Source: Tetramitus jugosus (Eukaryota > Heterolobosea > Eutetramitea > Acrasida > Vahlkampfiidae). From it: a stretch of 64,000 nt of DNA. Position 1 is the first letter of the stretch. Each line of letters starts with the position of its first letter. Made by a program: the position numbers and the translations under genes. Location of the stretch: contig OW569359.1 of NCBI GenBank assembly GCA_937625935.1, positions 1 through 64,000 of the forward strand, in the 5' to 3' direction. This document shows positions 10,101-19,625 of this stretch, piece by piece. The notes beneath the pieces were generated by a model. It had not been told where the DNA came from, searched no databases, and was given only the letters and a program-made list of their open reading frames with translations.

Positions 10101-13100
10101 GTGATAGAGTCACCATCAGTAGAAGCATTGGCAACGTTCCATTGAACATTTAGGTCTCTCCAATGAACTTTCTCATCTAGCACAATTGGTAGTGGCGCCT
10201 CGTTAGTGATAGAAATAGTGGCGGTTTGTTGAGCGAGAGAGGCACCATCGGAAACCTTGAATGTGAAACTAAAGCTTCCACCAATTAGGGATGCAGGAGG
10301 TACACCTGTAATCTTGGCGTTGTTGCCTTCAATTGTGATAGAAGATACAGCATTGGATGGAGAAACAGAACCAATGGAGTAAAGAGTGATTGTGTCTTCA
10401 TTTGGGTCTGAAGCACCTTGGACAAGATCGAAGAGCCTTCCATTCTTATAAGAGCTCCAATGGAAGCTGTCTGAGCGAGCAACAGGCAGTGGTGGGTCAT
10501 TTGTGACAACAACATCGGCCAATTGAGTGAACTGGCTCACTCCATCAGTAATAGTAAAAGTGAATTGAATATCACCAGATCCTACGTATCTTAGTCCATT
10601 AACAGCATCAGCCAACACATAAACAACCTTTCCAGTGCTTGTATTAGGAGTGGCTGTTCCCGTTCCCTTTGACCTAACAGCAGAAACCAAAGAGATGCTA
10701 TCCCCATTTGGATCAGAAGCAGGAGAAACGACATCCAATCCTCCATATGCACTATCAGTCAGAATTCTCCAATGGCGTTGCAATGTCTGTCTTTTGATTG
10801 TTGGTGGTGTGTTTGTCATTGTTACTGTTGCAGTAATAACAGAATCAGTAGTTCCATCAGTGTAGCCAAACGCAAAAACGTCAGCACCCATAGTGTTTGG
10901 CACTGGAATGTATGTCACATTACTATCACTGATTTTGTTGACTTGACCTGCTGGGTTTGGTGTTGCTTGCTTAGTGGTCAATTGCAAAGCCGTTGCAGAA
11001 GTAATTCCCGCTATCAAATCCAAACTGACGCCACTCTGGATATCGTTCCAGTGATATTGGAAGTATTTTTCACTCTCTGACACAGAGGTATACAAAACAG
11101 TAATATCAAGTGTACTTGTTGTGGTTTCGAGTCCATCACTAACAACATAGACAAACTTGTCAGTTCCAATCTGACCATCCTTTGGCAGATAGAAAATCTT
11201 GTTATTCTTGACTTCTGCAGTACCGTTATTCTTTGCATTTTGGGCGTCAGTAACAGACACAACACTGAGATATGGCGAATCTTCAGCATCAGCATCTGAA
11301 GCCTTGGAAAGCACATCAACATCCATTCCTGTCTTAATGTATTGTGGACTCAACTCGAATGCAATCGCGGCGGCAACAGGAGGATTGTTTTCAACGTTGA
11401 CAGTCACAGAAGCAGTGGCAGATGAAACACTATCAGACAATGTATATGTGAATACTCCCTTTCCTTTGCTCCATGAAGTAGTGTTAGAGAATCTCAATGT
11501 TGATGGATATCCAGAAACAGTGTTCACAACAACCTTGCCATTTCCATTCGTAGGTTGCGTAGCTGTCAAAGTTAGAGTATCTCCATCTGCATCATTCACA
11601 GAGGAGTATGGAGAAAATTCAGTGTAACCAGCATCTCTGAGTGTTCTCCAGTGAATAGATCTTGAAAGATCAGAGGCAGAAGGCTTATTTGCATTAGTGA
11701 CAGTTACTGATACAGTTGCAGGTTGAACTGATTGCTCAATATCCTTGATGAAATAGGTGAAAGTGGCAGTTCCCAATTTTGGTGTAGCAGGCACTGTGAA
11801 CTTCATCAATCCTCTCACATTGTCCTCAACGACTGCAGATCCAATTGTGGATGGATTTGCTGCAGTAGAGGAAGAGATTGTGAATGGATCATTGTTGGCA
11901 TCATTGTCATTTGAGAAGACATTGAATGAGGCGCTTCCAGTTCTCCAATGGAGGGAGTAGATGTCATTAACAGCCACAGGTTTTGCGTTGGTGATTGTGA
12001 TAGTAACAGTACCCTCAGTCCACTTATTCCAATCAGAGGCAACATACTTGAAGGTAGCAGAATCAACGATAGTCTGACTTGGGATGTAGCGTATTCCGGT
12101 TCTACCATTAGGGAGAGTAATAATACTTGCAGAACCACTGGTTGGAGTGGTGAAAGATTTAACATAGAGTGGGTCTTGCTCTGAATCGCTGTCATTGGCT
12201 AGAACATCAATAATGACACCATCAGTTGATCTCCAATGAACTGTACCAGAATCAGCGACAACCTTTGGAGCTGAATTTGTGATCGTAATTGTAACAGTAG
12301 CTGGAGAGACACTGGTATCGACTTCATCTGTTACGAAGTAGGTGAATGAATCAGTTCCAACAACACCATCAATTGGAACATACAAGAATTTGTTACCACT
12401 CAAAGTGACGGATCCCTTGGTTGGGTCAGTGAATGAAAGTACTCTAAGGACATCACCGTCATCATCGACATCATTATCCAATGGGCTAATGACAACAGAT
12501 CGATTCCAAAAAGTGGTGGCAGAATCTGCAACAGCAACTGGAATGGAATTCTTAATATCAACTTGAACCTTAGCAGTTGCACTCAATCCGAGATCATCAG
12601 AAACAGTGTACTCGAATCCGACTGATCCAATAGTAGAAGAAGCTTGGAAAACAACCTTCTTCTTATCACCTGAAATGGTAATGGTAGCAGCACCGGCAGG
12701 GGAAGAAGCAGAAACAGCGGTAATAGTCATAGGATCATTGTTTGGCTCCACATCATTATCCAAAACGCTGATTGTAACAGACTTCTTCTTGGTGACAGTA
12801 GAAACGTCATCCTTTGGAATTGGTGCTTCGTTGAAAACAGTGACAGAAACAGAGCCAACGTCAGTCAAACTCTTTGAAGCAGTCATCACGACATCTCTCA
12901 CAGTGTAGTCGAAAGTGTCAACACCAACAAATCCAGTTGGTGGAGTGTATCTCAAAACCTTGGCAGAGACCTTGGTGACCTTGCCTCCCTTGGTAGTTGT
13001 GATCGTACCATCAAGTGCAAGTTCCAAGTCGTCACCATTAGGATCATCATCATTGGAAATGACATCGATATCAGCATTGTTGTTTCTGCTGCACTCTGCA

Positions 13101-14473
13101 ACATCATCCTTGGCAATAGGTGCATCATTTTGAATCTTAAAATAGATGAAACCAGTTGATTCATCATAAGAGTCAGTCACTCTGAATTGAATGAAATCAT
13201 CTCTGTCATTACCCTTGTCTGGAGTATACAGGAAGTCATAGTAGTAAGTCTTGACATCGAACCAAGTTTCACCAGCGTACAATACTTGTGTTGTTCCAGA
13301 ACTTTCAATCAAACGAATAGTACCGTACTTTGGTTGTTGAATGATGGAAGCAGTCACTACATCCAACTTATCAATATCATCAAAAGTGAGACTACCTCTG
13401 TTTTCCTCACGATTCTTCTTGAATGTAAGAGTTTGATTCAATGCAGTAGGAGCAGTATTATAGACTTCAATAGTGGCAAAGGAAGTACCGGTTAATGGCT
13501 CAAAATCACTGATTTGGTACTCAATGCTGTCATAGTATGGTTCAGTGGTTGGAGCAGCCATGTAGGTTACCATAGTAGCGTCATCATTCAACATGGTAAC
13601 ACCTCTGGAGAAACCAATATAGGTAATGTTGATTGTATCGCCATTGACATCATAATCATTGGCCAATAAATCTAAAGTATGAACAAGATTCTTTCTCAAT
13701 CGGAAAGTATCGACTTGAGCAACAGGAGCATCGTTTTTCAAGGTAAAAGTCAGAGTTCCGTTACAAGTCTCATTTCTATCAGTTACAAAGTACACGAGTG
13801 ACTCAGTGAGACTGAATCCGTGTGCAGGTGTATAGTAAATGGTCTTGTTATCGAAATGAGCAGATCCACTGACAGAAGGCTGAGTAACATCCAACAAGAA
13901 CAACTCGTCATTGTCCACATCAGACACTTGCTTTCCGTTTTGTTCAATGGAGAATACATTGTAGGAATTGTCTTGAGAATTTCTTGACACTTCGAACTCA
14001 AAATCAGCACATTCTGGAGCACGATTCAACACTGTTACATTGACATAACCCTGGGATGAGAGTTTATCGTTGGTGACAGTGTATTCGAATGCATCAATAC
14101 CAGCATACTCACCATTGCCCTTGTAGGTCAATGATGTCTGATCAGTATTGATGGTAACTTGGCCAAAAGTAGGCTGGGTAACCTTGGAAATCTTGAGTGC
14201 GGATCCTTTTGGATCCCTATCATTGCTCAATGGATAGACCATGAGAGAATCAGGTTTGTAAACAGTGACGAAATCTGGTCTAGTAATGGGTGGTTGATAA
14301 CCAACACCAGTTCCTACCAGAATGACTGTTGCTACCGTTGCAGCTATCACTACACTTGTGACAACAACCCCTACGATTGTTTGACCAAGTGTTCCAAGCT
14401 TGAGCAGGGAAACGTTGGCGGCATTCATGCCAACAGTTTGCTGAGTGGACGAAATAATAACGTTATCGTCCAT
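7163..14473 (-). CDS. Giant membrane-anchored Ig-like repeat adhesin with vWA domain
   Basis: A single 2,436-residue frame. Residues about 30-55 are one strongly hydrophobic segment with no signal peptide before it, giving a type II (N-in) membrane protein. Residues about 60-1980 are roughly twenty tandem beta-sandwich repeats of about 95-110 residues, typically N-x-A-P-x-A, then V/H-W-R, then L-x-N-D-x-D-x-x-x-D, then G-x-x-x-F-x-Y-x-x-x-D. These are bacterial-Ig/cadherin-like (VCBS-type) units whose N-D-x-D loops should bind calcium. A von Willebrand A domain follows, with the MIDAS DGSGS at about 2029 and a cysteine-rich insert. The last 200 residues are rich in beta strands and resemble a beta-trefoil. 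The likely role is cell-surface adhesion; the ligand is unknown. Family assignment is firm, biological role inferred. Confidence 0.85.
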   Translation of the reverse strand: MDDNVIISSTQQTVGMNAANVSLLKLGTLGQTIVGVVVTSVVIAATVATVILVGTGVGYQPPITRPDFVTVYKPDSLMVYPLSNDRDPKGSALKISKVTQPTFGQVTINTDQTSLTYKGNGEYAGIDAFEYTVTNDKLSSQGYVNVTVLNRAPECADFEFEVSRNSQDNSYNVFSIEQNGKQVSDVDNDELFLLDVTQPSVSGSAHFDNKTIYYTPAHGFSLTESLVYFVTDRNETCNGTLTFTLKNDAPVAQVDTFRLRKNLVHTLDLLANDYDVNGDTINITYIGFSRGVTMLNDDATMVTYMAAPTTEPYYDSIEYQISDFEPLTGTSFATIEVYNTAPTALNQTLTFKKNREENRGSLTFDDIDKLDVVTASIIQQPKYGTIRLIESSGTTQVLYAGETWFDVKTYYYDFLYTPDKGNDRDDFIQFRVTDSYDESTGFIYFKIQNDAPIAKDDVAECSRNNNADIDVISNDDDPNGDDLELALDGTITTTKGGKVTKVSAKVLRYTPPTGFVGVDTFDYTVRDVVMTASKSLTDVGSVSVTVFNEAPIPKDDVSTVTKKKSVTISVLDNDVEPNNDPMTITAVSASSPAGAATITISGDKKKVVFQASSTIGSVGFEYTVSDDLGLSATAKVQVDIKNSIPVAVADSATTFWNRSVVISPLDNDVDDDGDVLRVLSFTDPTKGSVTLSGNKFLYVPIDGVVGTDSFTYFVTDEVDTSVSPATVTITITNSAPKVVADSGTVHWRSTDGVIIDVLANDSDSEQDPLYVKSFTTPTSGSASIITLPNGRTGIRYIPSQTIVDSATFKYVASDWNKWTEGTVTITITNAKPVAVNDIYSLHWRTGSASFNVFSNDNDANNDPFTISSSTAANPSTIGSAVVEDNVRGLMKFTVPATPKLGTATFTYFIKDIEQSVQPATVSVTVTNANKPSASDLSRSIHWRTLRDAGYTEFSPYSSVNDADGDTLTLTATQPTNGNGKVVVNTVSGYPSTLRFSNTTSWSKGKGVFTYTLSDSVSSATASVTVNVENNPPVAAAIAFELSPQYIKTGMDVDVLSKASDADAEDSPYLSVVSVTDAQNAKNNGTAEVKNNKIFYLPKDGQIGTDKFVYVVSDGLETTTSTLDITVLYTSVSESEKYFQYHWNDIQSGVSLDLIAGITSATALQLTTKQATPNPAGQVNKISDSNVTYIPVPNTMGADVFAFGYTDGTTDSVITATVTMTNTPPTIKRQTLQRHWRILTDSAYGGLDVVSPASDPNGDSISLVSAVRSKGTGTATPNTSTGKVVYVLADAVNGLRYVGSGDIQFTFTITDGVSQFTQLADVVVTNDPPLPVARSDSFHWSSYKNGRLFDLVQGASDPNEDTITLYSIGSVSPSNAVSSITIEGNNAKITGVPPASLIGGSFSFTFKVSDGASLAQQTATISITNEAPLPIVLDEKVHWRDLNVQWNVANASTDGDSITVKSITSSLGTITSNRVTSPTGTSKIVYNPTSALGKEKLTYTLTDGIEDIVVVGSIEVYNNAPVAQAYTGEYHWKNVSSLTYTAKADATDVDLLDKDNLSVLDNFDGKNNGDSVTIDDAGVITVTPGLTSKAAGKLNVKYYVTDGKAVSTGLIQLTFTNAPPIASDKNISLKRFYGVSRYTLNGDNSLMIATATDGDSDPLTLTVVSGGQKKAGTQFDVDITIASEYSTSPQTVEFVYNDGLVNSEKATATIQFTNDAPVCQDAELVLTKGETKSITVQCNDGNNDPITISTPNPLPSQLTRDGSTFTFKAPTGTRVTHTVPFVGKDGVGASGSATLTVRVSSQLPISKDYTWNLLARRDSNSDSLDYQSVTNAHDPDGDALTFTVRSWNCQTGSTPVSNGISLTFNSAKQLVFTRPFTFSSGTCQVVVRSTDLDSDYVEKNVNIVITTQGLNAVGRSIVVDHKEGTFFSLTDAQIMLNDNDPLGGTLVFTKFYTNSADCTPGSGFCGNTQPTNPSSGTWRFSQTSVECQTQRFRYEFKSAQDDAQKGYAIIDVRFQKCTCVKPLDIVFVLDGSGSVGSSNFQSMARFVRDIVAPLDIGSSDTQVQVGIVLFNGGVSTHLALSNSRTQVNNAIDSLYWPRGLTNIRSAVLRAEDILLKGRGPEIPKMIITIFDGEPNVPCSCSACNSAAHIGNAEKCQSSRYPSRTCSDCSSGNPLKCNPCGDVLTESLRINGRKPGHALGYWRIMSIGVGPFLSNKSARDLIGDLSYDASLSLAVDWNQLNTIVETIQSQSCDLVDTSTPSKIFTETNEILLYCGQIIGISQSTNNWFVQDTSSTIKLTDVDFNPSNNRGNLFQVTNCGSFGTKLTYSSSYFNLWSLATQKYITIASDGTLYASSDSVPSVKFTFIAGSGNIKSWTNLRIYTSTGRYIVSTAARAYTSSSYSTLYVQAVSYNNIAYRVGLPDALDFKTPITNMNMEGA

Positions 14474-16403
14474 CTTTGAGAACTAAAAAGATTAGTATTA
14501 TTACAAGAAGTGTTCAGTATGTGTAAATATATGTGATTATGGTTTTGGAGTGTTAGAACCATTGGTTGAAAAATGAAGAAATAGTTTTGGCATGTGACAC
14601 ACGATGCCGAGGTCAACTGCCAACCAGAAGTTTCGATTCCGAGGGGATACATACGAAATGAACGAAACATTGCTTTTTTTGGTTGATTTGATGTCTCATT
14701 GGATGATGGCTGATGCTTGTCGCATCCGATTGTCCGCTAATATCTTGCTATCGAATGCAATCGCAAATGCGAGATATACATGACTTGATTCAGCAACCTA
14801 CAAGTTGAACCACCACATCAAATAGAAGTGTGATACAACCAAATTTGAATAGGATGGAACACCCAATAAAGACTGACGGGCACGAAAGTCGATTAACAAC
14901 ACATTGATTACATTTGGGGAAAAAATATATCGAGCAACACACTCTTGCTCTTCTCTTACGAAACTTTTCTGTGTTAAAATTCGGAGCGCGTTTGTTAGTA
15001 GATCACGGATGAGCAAGCACGAGGTCAATACGAAGTTTGAGTTTAAAAACAATCCCTAAGAAGATCTCCGACAGAATATAAGAGTTGTTGAGCTGCTCTC
15101 AAAATGGGCTCTCGCCTTTTTGATAAAATCATCGTCTCCTCCGCTATTAGACCAATCGAGTATGTTCACTATCTGTTAAATAAATCAATATCTTCTCTGT
15201 GATTGATGATTGATTCTCACATCCATTCATTTTGAGTGTGAATGCCCTTCGGATGAGGAAATGCGTTGTCTGATTTGAATACAATAACTCATGTCAAGTA
15301 AGTGTGTATGTGGAAATGCATTGACCGTAATTTGATTGCAATAGCTGATATTGAGCGTGTGTAAACTAGTCAAATACTGTCTCGACTTTGGCTGTTTCAA
15401 TTGAGCGCGGTGAAATTGCTTCTCATGAGAAATTAGCGCAATTGCTAGAGCGAACTGACATCAAAGAATGACTGAGTTCTTTCGAACATGAACTTTGGGA
15501 CAAAAGAGGTAGTAAACCTTTTTCCTGAGCCCTACTATTCCCAACTTTGGCTCAATAATCTTGAAGTGTTGATGATTACTTGGAAAAATATGATTCTGAT
15601 CCTCGTGACTCTTATCAAAGAAGCAAAAGCAGGTGGATTTTAAAAACTCTGCAATTACCAGTAAAACTGTCACAGGAGCAATTGTCAATACAGTGCAGTG
15701 CTTGGCCACTTTGCATACATGCCTTTTGGAAATCGATAATAATGAGTGTATGAATCGCAGTCAAGTATGACAAAGATCTGTGATTTGAGTGCAATAACTC
15801 ATATCGAGAGTCTCGATATGCCAGATTAGGAAATGTTCTGTCTGTAATTTGATTGCAATTCCAGTCAAATGAGAAATGCATGATCGGTCGATAACCCATT
15901 TTAAGTTTGTGAATGCCTTCCAAGTATGGAAGTGCTCACCACCACTGATGAATTTTTGCCCCCAAGTTAGCATTAAACAGTGTTCCTTTTGCTAACCGAA
16001 ACCAATCCAATCTCAGAGTCATTCAAAGAACTCATCTGTTTTCTCCTCTTGTTGGACCATGATTGCACTCACTTGTATCTTCTTATCTTGACCCCATAGT
16101 CAGAAAATTCAATGATCGTTCCTAGCAAAGTGAAGAACATATTTCACACCGAGGTGCGTCATCCTATCTATTTTATTTTCGCCTGCGTTCAAGCAAGGAG
16201 AAATAATCTGCAACGGAACTACCAATTTCGCGGTTCTACAATACTGGTCGACCAGCGAGGAGAAAAATAAACTCCAAAAGAGTTGTAGGTCATATCCCTA
16301 GTCGACAGTTGACATGAGGTAGCCCTGGGCCCAGGTGACTCACTGGCTTCATAACTCCTCTGCACAACTTCCCAGCACAAGGACAACATCACACAACCAA
16401 AGA
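14474..16403. other. Long gene-poor stretch with degenerate repeats
   Basis: No intact gene. The first 600 bp is the 5' flank of the adhesin. A short frame at 15104 (MGSRLFDKIIVSSAIRPIE) runs into a GTATGTT splice-donor-like sequence but no partner exon was found. A patch of coding-like text in shifting frames lies at 15484-15770. A diverged repeat family occupies 15255-15390 and 15770-15930. Confidence 0.45.
15255..15930. repeat. Degenerate repeat, about 57-60 bp unit
   Basis: The word GATTTGAnTnCAATAnCTnATnTnnAG recurs near 15258, 15328, 15780 and 15842, usually followed by GTGTGnATG and a GGAAATGC-type word. The first two copies are adjacent and the last two are adjacent, with about 380 bp of other sequence between. 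Copies are strongly diverged, so this is an old repeat. Confidence 0.5.
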
Positions 16404-18020
16404 ATGCTGAAAACACGTTGCACGAGAAGAAACTTGTTCCGTTTGTTCATTCTCATTGTTGTCTTCCTAAACTTCACCGCCCTTTATCGATACTTGCTGC
16501 CTTATCGTGATACTTTCCAATCAAAAAGGCCACTCCCCCTTCCACTTGAGAGCATATGGCCCATGTTGAGGAACGAAACTAAGCAGTACAGCACATGTAA
16601 GTTCATTGTCCCATCTCACCCATTAAAGGTCAAGCGATTGAATGACACATACAGTGGGTCATGCTCACCCAAGCATACATGGTTCGATCCTGATTCTCAA
16701 ACCATTCGAATGAAATGTTTGAACGAATCACACATACCCTTCCTATTTAATCACAAGGGGAGTTATCATCCTGATTCGAGTGATGGGCTGTGGAAATTGT
16801 TCCCTGAAGTTTCAGGCAAAACATATTCGGTTGAAGGGATGGGAATGATCCATACCGCGTGTGTAGATGTTGATAAGGAGAGAAGTTATCATAACTTTTT
16901 CGTTCAAGCTGTCAGGGATGAAGCGTTGGCAACAGAGAGGAAGAACTCGAGGGACAAATACACGACAGTGTTTGGTATAGAAGAGAATGAACTTGTCCCT
17001 CCGCTTGATATTCGAGTGATTGTATTGGATTGTGTCTCGAGAGATTTCTTTCATCGACACTTTGTCCACACAAGAGAGTATTTGAAAGAGTTGAATCAGA
17101 CAGAGGGAATCAATGTGATAGAGTTTGAGCAGTACCAAGTGTTGGCTCTCAACACCCTTCCGAACATGTATCAATTTGCAACGGCAAAGACTCTGAATGA
17201 GATTAATTCAACAAGTAAAGTTGAGTCAATTGTATCGAAACGACTGGGAGATAGACTCAACAGTGGATCAATGACTATCCCCTTACTGTGGGATTACTTA
17301 CATTCCATGGGTTATATTTCATCTGTAGGAGAAGATGTGGGAAGAGAATCGAGAGCTGCGACACAAATTTATGGTTATCGAAGACCAAAACCCACTTATC
17401 ATGTGGATCCAATTTTCCCTGCAACATTTCAATATGCTTATAATACTTTGAAGAACAAATTCATTTACAATTCACAAAAGTGTCCATGTGTTGGTGACAA
17501 GTTTATCAGCGAATTGCCGTTTCAGTTCTCAAGATCATTCATTGAAAAGTATCATGATATTCCAAAGTTTTTAATGACTGTTCACAACGAAGCACACGAT
17601 GCGGTTGGCAATCACGCATATATGCTGGATCCGGAAGTTAAGAATCACCTCAAATGGCTGCATGAATCAGATAGAATGAGAAATACAGCAATATTGCTTG
17701 TGGCTGATCATGGTATGCATTATGGCCCTCTTTTTCATATCAACAAAACGAGAGCTCAATATGAGCATGATCGTCCCTTTGCAGCATTCATACTTCCAAA
17801 GCGAATCACGAGTGAGCGACTAAAACAGAATGCAAAGGAAATGGTGAATATACGAGATTTTCACATGACTATCAGGGACCTAGCTTCCTTTCCAAGAAGA
17901 AGTACAGAAGGCGCAACTTCTTCAATAGCAAGATCTCTATTGTTTGAATCAATCAACAACAGAACTTGTGAAGAGATGAATGTAGGACATGAATACCGAT
18001 CATCATGCGGGAAGAACTGA
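16404..18020 (+). CDS. DUF229 (sulfatase/alkaline-phosphatase-like) type II membrane protein
   Basis: 538 residues from the ATG at 16404. An ATG at 16335 is in frame, but the tandem copy shares sequence only from about 16411, so the nearer start is preferred. A basic RRNLFRLF leads into one transmembrane helix (residues about 10-30), giving type II topology with the bulk outside or in the secretory lumen. The DUF229 fold is marked by VIVLDCVSRDFFHRHF near residue 202, where the metal-binding D and Ser nucleophile are expected, and by LLVADHGMHYG near 431, the D-H-G metal site of the alkaline phosphatase superfamily. Cysteines such as QKCPCVG near 355 suggest disulfides. Substrates of DUF229 proteins are largely unknown. 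A decayed copy lies immediately downstream. Confidence 0.85.
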   Translation: MLKTRCTRRNLFRLFILIVVFLNFTALYRYLLPYRDTFQSKRPLPLPLESIWPMLRNETKQYSTCKFIVPSHPLKVKRLNDTYSGSCSPKHTWFDPDSQTIRMKCLNESHIPFLFNHKGSYHPDSSDGLWKLFPEVSGKTYSVEGMGMIHTACVDVDKERSYHNFFVQAVRDEALATERKNSRDKYTTVFGIEENELVPPLDIRVIVLDCVSRDFFHRHFVHTREYLKELNQTEGINVIEFEQYQVLALNTLPNMYQFATAKTLNEINSTSKVESIVSKRLGDRLNSGSMTIPLLWDYLHSMGYISSVGEDVGRESRAATQIYGYRRPKPTYHVDPIFPATFQYAYNTLKNKFIYNSQKCPCVGDKFISELPFQFSRSFIEKYHDIPKFLMTVHNEAHDAVGNHAYMLDPEVKNHLKWLHESDRMRNTAILLVADHGMHYGPLFHINKTRAQYEHDRPFAAFILPKRITSERLKQNAKEMVNIRDFHMTIRDLASFPRRSTEGATSSIARSLLFESINNRTCEEMNVGHEYRSSCGKN

Positions 18021-18199
18021 GAGTTACAATCCTTATTGAATGAGGTGAGCGTCCTCATTCACTCCTTTTAATTATGCGTTGTTACATGACATGTACTCAT
18101 TGTCGGGGTTACTGCCTTGTATTACTACATGTTGTTGAGCTATTTTAGTTTTTGGTTGGAGATTACAGCTTGGTCTTCAAACCTCAGGAGGTTTAGGTT

Positions 18200-19507
18200 T
18201 TGACAATCAAAACGCGTTGCACGAGAAGAAACTTGTTCCGTTTGTTCATTCTCATTGTTGTCTTCCTAAACTTCACCGCCTTTTATCGATACTGGGAGCC
18301 TGATAGTGATGCTTTGTACTTCCTGTCAAAACACAAACTTCCACTCTGGAGAATATGGTCAATGTTGAGAAATGAAGCTCAGCAGTATAACACATGTAAG
18401 TTCATTGTCCCAAGTCATCCACTAATGATCAAGCGATTGAATGACACATATAGTGGGTCATGCTCACCCAAACATACATGGTTCGATCCTGAACCATTCG
18501 AATGAAATGTTTGAACGAATCACACATACCCTTCCTATTTAATCACAAGGGGAGTTATCATCCTGATTCGAGTGATAGGAGATGGAAATTGTTTCCCAGG
18601 GAGGAAGCTTCTGACAAAGATTATTCGGTTGAAGGGATGGGAATGATCCATACCGCGTGTGTAGATGTTGATAAGGAGAGAAGTTATCATAACTTTTTCG
18701 TTCAAGCTGTCAGGGATGAAGCGTTGGCAACAGAGAGAAAAAAACACGAGAGACAAATACACGACAGTGTTTGGTACAAAAGAGAATGAATTGGGCACTC
18801 CACTTGACCTTCGAGTGATTGTATTGGATTGTGTCTCGAGAGATTTCTTTCATCGACACTTTGTCCACACAAGAGAGTATTTGAAAGAGTTGAATCAGAC
18901 AGAGGGAATCAATGTGATAGAGTTTGAGCAGTACCAAGTGTTGGCTCTCAACACCCTTCCGAACATGTATCAATTTGCAACGGCAAAGACTCTGGATGAA
19001 ATTAAGTCGACAAGTAAAGTTGAGTCAATTGTAGAGGAGAGACTGGGGAATCGACTCGACGGTGGATCAATGACTATCCCCTTACTGTGGGATTACTTAC
19101 ATTCCATGGGTTATATTTCATCTGTAGGAGAAGATGTGGGAAGAAAATCGAGAGCTGCGACACAAATTTATGGTTATCGAAGACCAAAACCCACTTATCA
19201 TGTGGATCCAATTTTCCCTGCAACATTTCAATATGTTTATGATACTTTGAAGAACTCTTTCATTTACAATTCACAAAAGTGTCCATGTGTTGGTGACAAG
19301 TTTGTCAGTGATTTGGCGTTTCAGTTCTCAAGATCATTCATTGAAAAGTATCATGATATTCCAAAGTTTTTCATACTCTCGCTGAGGTTAGGGCTTCTTT
19401 TTCGAAATGAAGCTAAACTACTCTCTTTATCAAAGATTAACAAAATTGGTTGCCGATATCTCCTAAACTCTCTGATACACATTGTTGAGTATGGTCTTCT
19501 TCCATGA
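18200..19507 (+). pseudogene. Decayed tandem copy of the DUF229 gene
   Basis: Very similar to 16411-17570 of the upstream gene at an offset of about 1.79 kb, but disabled four ways. The position of the start codon reads TTGACA and no ATG replaces it. A 7-base deletion near 18490 (GATCCTGAACCATT against GATCCTGATTCTCAAACCATT) shifts the frame. A one-base gain in an A-run near 18740 shifts it again. Homology ends near 19370 just after KYHDIPKFF, so the final 170 residues, including the DHG metal site, are missing. The rest remains nearly identical, so the duplication is recent. Confidence 0.85.
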
Positions 19508-19625
19508 CTTATCGCGAGACTATTGATGAGGTTTTCGAGAAACGTAGATTACGTACGACAAATCCTATTGTCTGATTACTGAGTAGAGACTACAGTACGT
19601 TTGTTGCCTGTAAAGCTCTTCATAT

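Noticed and set aside
16680-16700. GGTTCGATCC resembling a tRNA T-loop
   Set aside because: No acceptor stem or anticodon arm can be paired around it; it lies inside the DUF229 coding sequence. No tRNA or rRNA was recognised anywhere in the window.
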